A stretch of 63,894 nt of DNA from CAYYYA01 sp964517065 (GTDB taxonomy: Bacteria > Patescibacteriota > Patescibacteriia > UBA1558 > 2-01-FULL-52-15): positions 1 through 63,894 of the forward strand of contig CAZFBK010000004.1 in NCBI GenBank assembly GCA_964517065.1, given 5' to 3'. Below the pieces are notes generated by a model. It was not told the origin of the DNA. It saw only the letters and a program-made list of their open reading frames with translations, and did not search any database. Position numbers and translations under genes: made by a program. Position 1 is the first letter of the stretch, and every line of letters begins with the position of its first letter. Below are positions 57,833 to 63,894 of the stretch, piece after piece.

Positions 57833-59317
57833 ATGGAAGTAAAATCATCTTTTCGGTTATTTTTGAGCAAATATAGTACCGTGATCGTTATTGTAATTTT
57901 GGGAATTATTTCTCTTCTGGTGTTTCTACCAAACCTTGGGAAATCACCATTAGTCGATTACGATGAAGGTACCTATGCCCGCGTTATCCATGATACGCGT
58001 GTTAGTGGTGATATTACCACGTTACAGTATTTTGGCAGACCCTGGTTCGAGAAACCACCGCTCTATTTTTGGACAGCCATAGCTTCAGTTTCAGTATTTG
58101 GAGAAAATGAGTTTACTATGAGGCTATCTGCAGTCATATTTAGCCTTTTGACTTTGCTGTTTACTTTTTTAATAGCAAAGCGATTATCAAATATAAAAGT
58201 TGCTATCGGTGCGACATTAATCCTTCTTTTTTCGCCATTGTATCATTATTATTCAACAGAAATACGTGTTGATACAGGCGTGCTGATGGGTATGATGGCA
58301 GCACTTTATTTTTTCATTAGCGGCTGGGAGAAGCCCAAATTTTTACTCGGTGTCCTGCCCGCGATAGCTGTAGGTTTTATGATGAAAGACGTGATTGCGT
58401 TGTTAATTATTCCTATAGCCTTATTCTTTGCCTTCTTTTATAAACAGTGGCGCTGGTTACGTTCTAAGTTTTTCTGGTTTGGTCTCCTACCAATGGCTAT
58501 TGTCGCTATACCGTGGCATTTGGAACAACATCTGAGATTTGGTAGCGCATTTTGGAATGATTATATTGGTTATCACGTTGTCGACCGTGCAGTCAAAGGT
58601 TTGGGTATAGGTATTGAAAAATCGACAGGTAATTATTGGGGCTACTTTCAATATTTATGGGTTTACGCGCAACCACTGTGGATAATTTTTATCCTGCTAT
58701 CAATTTTCTACTTTGGTTATTGGCTGATAAAAAAGAGACAACAAGATCCTTTGATCGTAGCCTCATTTATCACAGTTTTGTTCTTCATTACCATTTTCAC
58801 ACTGGCTCGGACTCAAATTATAACCTATATTTTGCCAATTTTTCCTTTCATAGCAATAATCTTGGCTGGAATTCTAGCTAAGATATTTGAAAAGAAATTT
58901 CAAATCTATATTATAGTGGTAGCTCTTTTTGTGGGTCTCTTGATCGTAACGGACCATTTTTCACAAAATGTTGTATTTCCTTATCATATGGCAGAGAAAT
59001 CGGTTGCGACAAAGTATAAGCAGTTATCATCGGGTCAGCCATTATATGTTGTTGAGTGGCCGATCCATGAATCAATTAGATATTATAGTGGCACAAAGCC
59101 GAATTTTATCGGCTTTGCCAAAGATCACGATGTTGCAATACCTGCTGATTCATACTTTATTTTGAATCGCTATTATTTAGCTTATTTTCTTGATAGCAAA
59201 GGCATTGCTCTGCCCGAGTATGGTAATCTAGAGGTAAAAGATGCTGATGACTATTTGCTCTTGTTATATACCAACAAAGAGATTTCGCTCAAGAGTTCTG
59301 GGTACAAGGAGCAATAG
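57833..59317 (+). CDS. GT39/ArnT-like membrane glycosyltransferase
   Basis: This 494-aa polytopic GT-C enzyme has about eleven helices. The first outer loop has the catalytic acidic motif PLVDYDEGTYARV near 41-53 (D-E), followed by YFGRPWFEKPPLYFWT near 68-83, typical of the ArnT/PMT family. It transfers a sugar from a lipid carrier to a lipid or protein. Together with manC and DUF2079 it fits envelope glycosylation. It is divergent from msrB. Confidence 0.9.
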   Translation: MEVKSSFRLFLSKYSTVIVIVILGIISLLVFLPNLGKSPLVDYDEGTYARVIHDTRVSGDITTLQYFGRPWFEKPPLYFWTAIASVSVFGENEFTMRLSAVIFSLLTLLFTFLIAKRLSNIKVAIGATLILLFSPLYHYYSTEIRVDTGVLMGMMAALYFFISGWEKPKFLLGVLPAIAVGFMMKDVIALLIIPIALFFAFFYKQWRWLRSKFFWFGLLPMAIVAIPWHLEQHLRFGSAFWNDYIGYHVVDRAVKGLGIGIEKSTGNYWGYFQYLWVYAQPLWIIFILLSIFYFGYWLIKKRQQDPLIVASFITVLFFITIFTLARTQIITYILPIFPFIAIILAGILAKIFEKKFQIYIIVVALFVGLLIVTDHFSQNVVFPYHMAEKSVATKYKQLSSGQPLYVVEWPIHESIRYYSGTKPNFIGFAKDHDVAIPADSYFILNRYYLAYFLDSKGIALPEYGNLEVKDADDYLLLLYTNKEISLKSSGYKEQ

Positions 59318-59441
59318 AGGAAAAGGAGCTGCGTCAAAACAAAAAAAGCCTGTGGCTATTTTTTTTTACTTTTTACTTTTTACTTTTGACTTCCAGCCTC
59401 CCCTCGGGTCTGAGGCTCGGGGTCGAAGACTGGCTGGTGGT

Positions 59442-59481
59442 GGGACGCTGAGCGTCCCTTCTCACCACGCTGAGCGTGGTG
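59442..59481. repeat. Twin hairpins with GCTGAGCG apex
   Basis: GGGACGC-TGA-GCGTCCC (59442-59458) and CACCACGC-TGA-GCGTGGTG (59463-59481) share the CGCTGAGCG apex and have different arms. The second reaches into the CCA end of tRNA-Glu. Upstream, 59393-59441 has a GAGGCTCGGGGTCGAAG palindrome. The rest of the gap 59318-59735 is tRNA-Glu and TAATTAC-type repeat. Confidence 0.6.
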
Positions 59482-59551
59482 GCCCCACGGAGAATCGAAC
59501 TCCGATTACAACGTTGAGAACGTCGTGTCCTAACCGTTAGACGATGAGGCC
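59477..59551 (-). tRNA. tRNA-Glu (anticodon CUC)
   Basis: On the minus strand the acceptor GGCCTCA pairs with TGGGGCC, A73 is followed by an encoded CCA. The D arm is GTC...GAC, the anticodon stem is CGACG/CGTTG with loop TTCTCAA (anticodon CTC), and the T arm is CGGAG-TTCGATT-CTCCG. Confidence 0.95.
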
Positions 59552-59735
59552 AATGTTAGAGATTAGTAATTAAGTGACTAGTAATTAGGAGCTTCTAGTT
59601 ACCAGTTACTAATTACAAATTACTCCTCCCAGACTATCCCATATTTGACTTTTTTTCAAGAGCGTGGCTTGACCAAAGCACGAAAAGTCCGTATTTATTG
59701 ATTTTTACCAGCAGACTTGCTACTATCAATGAACT

Positions 59736-60425
59736 ATGTCCGAATTAATCACCGTACCACAACACATCGGTATTATCCCTGACGGCAATCGCCGCTGGGC
59801 CAAAGCCAAAGGCCTACCGGGGATCAAGGGCCATGAACAAGGCTTCAAGATCTTCCCGGATATTGCCGAAGCTGCCTTTGACGCTGGTGTCAAAGTGTTT
59901 TCTGCTTGGGGGTTTTCTACAGAGAATTGGAGTAGAGCAGAGGAAGAAGTATCTTATCTGATGGATTTATTTGTTTATTATTTGGCCAATGAAGCGAAGG
60001 ATTTACACGCCAAAAACATTAAATTATTGATTAGTGGTTCACGGGCCGAGCTGAGCGACAAATTAAACGCAGCTATAGACGAGGCGGAGAAGCTGACGGC
60101 CAGTAATAGTAGGGGAGTGATTAATATTTGTTTGAACTATGGTGGACGCCAAGAATTAGTTGATGCGGTCAATAATCTTATGAAAGAAGGCAAAACTGCT
60201 GTCACAGCCGAAGATCTGTCGCAGCATTTATATCACGATTTGCCAGATGTGGATTTGATTATCCGGACAGCAGGGGAGCGGAGATTGTCCGGCTTCATGC
60301 CTTGGCAAGGAGTCTATAGCGAATTGTATTTCAGTGATAAGTTTTGGCCGGACTTCACACCGGAGGATTTGAGATTAGCCTTAGAAGACTTTGCAAAACG
60401 AAAAAGAACTTTTGGCGGAAGCTAG
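59736..60425 (+). CDS. uppS: Undecaprenyl diphosphate synthase
   Basis: This 229-aa cis-prenyltransferase makes the C55 lipid carrier. HIGIIPDGNRRWAKAKG near 10-26 holds the catalytic Asp. GHEQGFK near 32-38, AWGFSTENWSRAEEEV near 57-72 and the C-terminal DLIIRTAGERRLSGFMPWQ with SELYF near 177-204 are standard. It precedes no cdsA here. Its product is recycled by uppP at 39194. Confidence 0.96.
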   Translation: MSELITVPQHIGIIPDGNRRWAKAKGLPGIKGHEQGFKIFPDIAEAAFDAGVKVFSAWGFSTENWSRAEEEVSYLMDLFVYYLANEAKDLHAKNIKLLISGSRAELSDKLNAAIDEAEKLTASNSRGVINICLNYGGRQELVDAVNNLMKEGKTAVTAEDLSQHLYHDLPDVDLIIRTAGERRLSGFMPWQGVYSELYFSDKFWPDFTPEDLRLALEDFAKRKRTFGGS

Positions 60426-60462
60426 GGCAGTATTAGGTATGAGGTAGGAAGTATGAAGTGGG

Positions 60463-60522
60463 TGCCGTTACGACGTGATACAGGGATACTAAATAATATC
60501 ACTAAAGTCTGGTAGGACGGCA
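60463..60522 (+). other. Two-stem palindromic element
   Basis: TGCCGT (60463-60468) pairs with ACGGCA (60517-60522), and inside it GTGATA (60475-60480) pairs with TATCAC (60497-60502). AT-rich AAGTATGAAGT / TACTTAATAC repeats surround it. It could be a small structured RNA or an inactive palindromic repeat. Confidence 0.35.
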
Positions 60523-60574
60523 TTTTATACTTAATACATAATACTTTATACTTGATACTTATATAAAATATTTT

Positions 60575-60898
60575 ATGACGCATGACCGCTGGTTAGAAAT
60601 CAAGAAGCTGATCGACAGCCAATATACCATCACCGACAGCTACACCGAAGACCTCGACCCCGGTCAAGCTGAATGTTTAGAATTTCAATCTGCTCAAGGT
60701 TTATTACGTGTTTGTTTTGTTACTCAGCCCAAAGTTTTAAATAAAAAAACGCTGTATTCCAATCGTGCCGGCGGTGAAACGACCACAGACTATCAATATT
60801 CAGATACGGAGGTTGCGACGCATCTAGAAGTCTGGCTTTGGGTAGATTCGCTCCAAGACTGGCAAGAATTACAGGCAGACGCATTACTCAAGGGCTAG
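60575..60898 (+). CDS. Hypothetical small protein
   Basis: This 107-aa soluble protein has the start MTHDRWLEIKKLIDSQYTI, then the strands EDLDPGQAECLEFQSAQGLLRVCFV and HLEVWLWVDSLQDWQELQA (in parts). It has a mixed alpha/beta look and is conserved in style with small CPR proteins I have seen, but I cannot name a family. It follows uppS by 149 bases of repeat-rich DNA. Confidence 0.6.
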   Translation: MTHDRWLEIKKLIDSQYTITDSYTEDLDPGQAECLEFQSAQGLLRVCFVTQPKVLNKKTLYSNRAGGETTTDYQYSDTEVATHLEVWLWVDSLQDWQELQADALLKG

Positions 60899-60903
60899 GT
60901 TTG

Positions 60904-60912
60904 TGGTATAAT
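60904..60912 (+). promoter_or_regulatory. Extended -10 promoter before the 61018-63724 genes
   Basis: TG-G-TATAAT lies about 105 bases before the gene at 61018. The leader between is an AAATTAGAAAGTAG / CTTTCTAATTT inverted repeat that can fold into a long hairpin. Confidence 0.45.
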
Positions 60913-61017
60913 ATAAGAAATTAGAAAGTAGAAATTAGGTCAACAGGGATCAAATGCCCGAAATTTCTAATTTCGACTTTCTAATTTCGACTTTCTAATT
61001 TCAAATTTCTCAAAACA

Positions 61018-61440
61018 ATGAACAAATCCTCCCAGCTTCGTCTTATCCAGATCAGTCTTGTTCTGGGTATTATTTTATACCTTGGAAATATCATCATGGG
61101 TCTGAATGCGGCGCCTTTCATGACAGCCACCTTGGCGACACCTGATGCTTTTATCGTGCCATCATTTTGGAAGCTTTGTAGCTATCTGGTGACCGCTCTG
61201 ATTTTCGTCTTTGGTTACGCTACTTTCTATAGTGCTATCCCAGCACGCGGTCTGCAGAAAGGCTTGCAATATGGCTTCTGGATCTGGGTTATCGGTTGGT
61301 TACCGGCTATGCTGATGGTTATTGCTAACCTTGCTTTGCCTATTGATGTGATCTTCACCTGGCTGGTGACGAGCCTGGGTACGAGCATTGTCTTTGGTTT
61401 ATTGACAGGTTGGATGTATCATCCAGCCAAACAAAAATAG
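61018..61440 (+). CDS. Four-helix membrane protein
   Basis: This 140-aa protein has four helices: LRLIQISLVLGIILYLGNIIMG, SYLVTALIFVFGYATFYSAI, YGFWIWVIGWLPAMLMVIANLAL (parts) and WLVTSLGTSIVFGLLTGWMY. Loops are short and carry no catalytic residues. I do not recognise the family. It starts a row of four closely spaced genes (61018-63724) that end with a PDZ protein. Confidence 0.65.
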   Translation: MNKSSQLRLIQISLVLGIILYLGNIIMGLNAAPFMTATLATPDAFIVPSFWKLCSYLVTALIFVFGYATFYSAIPARGLQKGLQYGFWIWVIGWLPAMLMVIANLALPIDVIFTWLVTSLGTSIVFGLLTGWMYHPAKQK

Positions 61441-61441
61441 C

Positions 61442-61876
61442 ATGTCACGACAGCTTCGTTTCATTATCTTCACACTAGCTATCGTTGTTGTTATTGGCCT
61501 CGTCAGTTGGACTGTTTGGCTCAGACCCAAGACTCCGGCTGTAAGTACCACTCAGGAGCAATCTCAGGCCTTGGCTGATGACCAATATCAGCAACAGGTT
61601 TCCACCCTGCTAGCCAGTATAGCTGCAGCGTCAGATGATACTCGACCAGAACAGCTGGCGACAGCTGTCAGCTCACTACAGGCATTGAAAGTCAGTGGGC
61701 AGATCAAATACGACCATTTATTGCTCTTTACTGCTCTTGATGTCTGGAAGTCTGATGATTTGACCAGCGCCAAAAAAACTAATGTCAAAACCAAACTGCA
61801 GACCTTTGCTAGTCATCAGCCTTGGTCCAAGACCATGATCGAGACGCTGGTGACGAATGGCAGTTTAGCTAGTTAA
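61442..61876 (+). CDS. Membrane-anchored small exported protein
   Basis: This 144-aa protein has one N-terminal anchor helix (FIIFTLAIVVVIGLVSWTVWL, near 7-27) and an all-helical outside part rich in Ala, Gln, Ser and Thr (LADDQYQQQVSTLLASIAAASDD, KTNVKTKLQTFASHQPW). It starts 1 base after the previous stop. No known domain is recognised. Confidence 0.6.
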   Translation: MSRQLRFIIFTLAIVVVIGLVSWTVWLRPKTPAVSTTQEQSQALADDQYQQQVSTLLASIAAASDDTRPEQLATAVSSLQALKVSGQIKYDHLLLFTALDVWKSDDLTSAKKTNVKTKLQTFASHQPWSKTMIETLVTNGSLAS

Positions 61877-61880
61877 CACG

Positions 61881-62624
61881 ATGATCCGTTGGATAGCCTA
61901 TTATAGTTCAGTGCTTTTCTTGGTGGCAGGTATGATCCTGCTGTTTTATCAATCTGCTTGGCTGCCCTGGGAGATTTTTGGGCTGATTATCATCTCATTA
62001 GCCGGTTTCCGCCTTATCAGTCGCAAAAGCTTCACTTCCTTCTTACCAACGTGGATTGCTTTTACCTTATACCTTGTAAGTACCGTACTGCAGCTGTCTA
62101 TTATTGAAAATCCTTCGGCGCAGCAATGGTTCATTGTTGTCGCAGGGTTGCTGTGGTTTAGTATTCTCTATGCGGTTGCTTATTACTTCACTAATAATCG
62201 TGAGTTTGTCGGCAAGCAATTTTTAGAAATAACACAGGCAGTTCATTTTATAACTTTATGGCAGATACTGAATGTTTTGAACTTTACCCTGATTTTCATT
62301 CATATTCCCATCTGGCAAGCTTGGCTGATTGTAGTCGCTGTTACCTTGCTCTTGGGCTATCAGCTTCTAACCTTTCATGGTTTACGCAAAGGTTCAATTT
62401 GGCTGTCATTGATCGCGCTGACGCTGACATCACTGGAGTTGTTTGTCACTATTAATCTTTTACCTCTGCATTTTTATGTACAGTCAGCACTGGTGACGTT
62501 GTGGTTTTTCTTCGTTATTCGTCTGACACTGCAGGGGCAAGAAGTTACGAGCCGCAAAAAACTGTTTTTTTCCAGCTTGATTTTTATCCTTATAATTGGT
62601 ACGCTCCTCATCTTAGTCAGCTAA
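61881..62624 (+). CDS. Eight-helix membrane protein
   Basis: This 247-aa protein consists of about eight hydrophobic helices with short loops, for example WIAYYSSVLFLVAGMILLFY at the start and LFFSSLIFILIIGTLLILV at the end. It has few conserved polar residues, so transport or scaffold functions are both open. It starts 4 bases after the previous gene and ends 2 bases before the PDZ gene. Confidence 0.65.
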   Translation: MIRWIAYYSSVLFLVAGMILLFYQSAWLPWEIFGLIIISLAGFRLISRKSFTSFLPTWIAFTLYLVSTVLQLSIIENPSAQQWFIVVAGLLWFSILYAVAYYFTNNREFVGKQFLEITQAVHFITLWQILNVLNFTLIFIHIPIWQAWLIVVAVTLLLGYQLLTFHGLRKGSIWLSLIALTLTSLELFVTINLLPLHFYVQSALVTLWFFFVIRLTLQGQEVTSRKKLFFSSLIFILIIGTLLILVS

Positions 62625-62626
62625 CT

Positions 62627-63724
62627 ATGGCACCACAAATACAGCATTTTATCCGTCCTACCAGCGAACGACCACCGTCCTTGGTCAGTGTTACTATTGT
62701 CAGCGCTTTGGTTGGTCTAGCCACAGGAGCTGCTGGTTTTAGTCTGTTGAAAGCCTGGTATCCCTCTGATAGTGCTTTTAACGGCTCTATAATCGGTAGT
62801 AACACCGTCACGATCAAGACAGAGCAAAGTTTAGCCACAGCTGTGCTAGCGCTGAAAGACACTGTCTTCGGAGTGTTCCAAGGTAACGCAACCGATGGCG
62901 GACAGTTATCACAATGGCATACCGATAAAGATTACCTAGGCTCAGCGGTACCGGTTACCTCAGATGGCTGGCTCATGCTTCCTACTGGTGTTCCGATCGC
63001 TCTTCCGCTTGAGGTTGTTATTAACCAAAAGGCATACGCAGTGACAGATCATTACACTGATAGTTTGACAGGGTTAGTATTTATCAAAATTTCCGCTTCA
63101 AATCTCCACCCTATCCAGTTTGCTCGAGCAGAGCAGTTGTTGGCTGGCTCTACCTTAGTGTATCAGCAGGTAAGTGTCGCTGGTTTGCCGGTGTTTAATC
63201 GTGCCCTCCTGACGAATATCAATCAGATTGATACCAGCAGTAAGAATAGCCAGATTCATACCACAGAGAGTTTGGATAGTTGGGCGACCTTAGATACTGC
63301 CAGTGTGCGTTCGGATATCATGTTTACACCGGATGGCTCATTAGCTGGTGTGGGTTATGGCAGTGGTCGTTTGCTGAAAGTACGCTTTGTCCAAAACGCC
63401 GTGGATAAGCTACTGACTCGTTCCCCCTACGTAACGTTTGGCTTTAGCTATGTTGATCTGTATCGACTACCCCAATCTCAGACGGCGGATAAACCTTCTG
63501 TCGGTGCTCTCGTCTATGCTAACGGCCGCTCAGCAGTCAGCGCTGGCTCACCAGCTCAGAAGGCCGGTCTGCGTTCAGGAGATATTATTCTTTCTATTGG
63601 CGGAGAGACAGTCGGTTATAATGCTAGCGTTATGGAGTTACTAACGAGCAAAAAAGCGGGAGAAACGGTTACGGTGAAAATCATGCGTCAGGATAAGGAG
63701 CAAGAATTACTATTCCAGCTCTAG
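62627..63724 (+). CDS. Membrane-anchored HtrA-like protein with PDZ domain, no catalytic serine
   Basis: This 365-aa protein (ATG 62627) has an anchor helix (LVSVTIVSALVGLATGAAGFSLL, near 20-42), a trypsin-like beta-barrel (about 60-260) and a C-terminal PDZ domain (GSPAQKAGLRSGDIILSIGGETV near 309-331). The barrel aligns with HtrA proteases but the GNSGGPL motif is absent; TPDGSLAGVGY stands in its place, so it is probably a pseudoprotease. An in-frame ATG at 62501 lies inside the previous gene and is rejected. Confidence 0.85.
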   Translation: MAPQIQHFIRPTSERPPSLVSVTIVSALVGLATGAAGFSLLKAWYPSDSAFNGSIIGSNTVTIKTEQSLATAVLALKDTVFGVFQGNATDGGQLSQWHTDKDYLGSAVPVTSDGWLMLPTGVPIALPLEVVINQKAYAVTDHYTDSLTGLVFIKISASNLHPIQFARAEQLLAGSTLVYQQVSVAGLPVFNRALLTNINQIDTSSKNSQIHTTESLDSWATLDTASVRSDIMFTPDGSLAGVGYGSGRLLKVRFVQNAVDKLLTRSPYVTFGFSYVDLYRLPQSQTADKPSVGALVYANGRSAVSAGSPAQKAGLRSGDIILSIGGETVGYNASVMELLTSKKAGETVTVKIMRQDKEQELLFQL

Positions 63725-63894
63725 TGTTGGTTCTGCTGGTTCAGGTTCATTAATAAGATCTCCCGCTGGGAGGTTTTTTGTTAGTTCGGGAGGAACAACG
63801 GGGCTGTATTTTGTATTGGTGATATTCCAGCTAGTGACAAACTGACCAATACCTCCTTTGGTGAGCTGATTACGCCTTCTGGTACTTCGTTGGC
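63710..63894 (-). CDS. Partial minus-strand gene at the window edge
   Basis: A minus-strand frame is open from the window edge to a stop at 63710-63712. It reads TKGGIGQFVTSWNITNTKY, then SPVVPPELTKNLPAGDL and an acidic Pro-rich end. It would overlap the PDZ gene by 15 bases. A second minus-strand frame stops at 63781-63783, right beside the terminator hairpin, and is an alternative. The sequence cannot decide. Confidence 0.3.
   Translation of the reverse strand, partial: QRSTRRRNQLTKGGIGQFVTSWNITNTKYSPVVPPELTKNLPAGDLINEPEPAEPTLELE
63760..63779 (+). terminator. Terminator after the PDZ gene
   Basis: CTCCC (63760-63764) pairs with GGGAG (63768-63772), followed by GT and six T (63774-63779). 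Confidence 0.75.

Noticed and set aside
1..63894. Alternative genetic code with TGA as glycine
   Set aside because: TGA ends many genes at the right place (for example 7809-7811, 36160-36162, 40999-41001) and does not occur inside conserved domains.

Overview
The window looks like a chromosome segment of a Patescibacteria (CPR) bacterium, probably of the Parcubacteria type. The signs are a compact set of glycolysis and envelope genes, few Shine-Dalgarno sequences before housekeeping genes, MurF without its usual N-terminal domain, AT-rich intergenic repeats of the AAGTT/TAATTAC type, and a dispersed family of GGAGGGG/CCCCTCC hairpin repeats. TGA is used as an ordinary stop codon (for example at 7809, 36160 and 40999), so this is not a code-25 lineage. 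The lineage is inferred from style and gene content only.

Layout. 0.3-3.3 kb: gap, a small acidic protein and cysS. 3.4-8.4 kb: a tight AT-rich cassette for nucleotide chemistry. It holds a QueC-like PP-loop enzyme, a PLP aminotransferase, a thymidylate-synthase homologue with the Asp typical of cytidylate hydroxymethylases, a HAM1-methyltransferase-HAM1 fusion and a P-loop kinase. 8.6-19.2 kb: three tandem stand-alone 7TM sensor modules, a degenerate asparaginase homologue, a deoxyribosyltransferase-like/RHH protein, a hydrolase plus acyl-CoA synthetase pair, a GNAT protein, a pyruvoyl-type histidine decarboxylase homologue and a large 7TM-GAF-GAF histidine kinase whose sensor half is compositionally foreign to its kinase half. 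Two imperfect direct repeats of about 150 bp carrying spaced AGCCGTC motifs (3431-3578 and 19805-19954) bracket this 16 kb region.

20-29.3 kb: a small protein, a glycine-rich 39-aa peptide, an M16 peptidase flanked on both sides by similar structured RNA elements, a one-helix membrane protein, and a 2237-aa SpvB/FG-GAP/RHS polymorphic toxin with an adjacent probable immunity gene. 29.4-42 kb: DUF2079 membrane protein, then pgk, a SIMPL protein, eno and two complete tandem gpmI genes (lower glycolysis), then mutM, a PAP2-like protein, uppP, manC and mltG (DNA repair and envelope).

42.0-43.3 kb: a GC-rich stretch of about 1.1 kb without convincing genes, with a strong minus-strand promoter, an 18-codon leader ORF, a long series of perfect hairpins and an intrinsic terminator. 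It is a candidate large structured RNA. 43.4-44.9 kb: rplJ-rplL with an L10 leader and a visible attenuator. 45-52.2 kb: small accessory proteins, a PP2C-like/beta-propeller membrane protein, a TsaB-like remnant with a duplicated fragment, a P-loop kinase and a GC-rich lipoprotein pair. 52.4-57.3 kb: the division and wall cluster mraZ-rsmH-ftsL-pbp-murF with probable MraZ operator boxes. 57.4-63.9 kb: msrB, a GT39-type glycosyltransferase, tRNA-Glu(CUC), uppS, small membrane proteins and a PDZ pseudoprotease.

The most notable candidates are the nucleotide-chemistry cassette (3.6-8.4 kb), the structured RNA locus (42.2-43.3 kb), the paired RNA elements around the glycine-rich peptide and M16 peptidase (20.3-22.0 kb), the pyruvoyl decarboxylase homologue and the mosaic histidine kinase.
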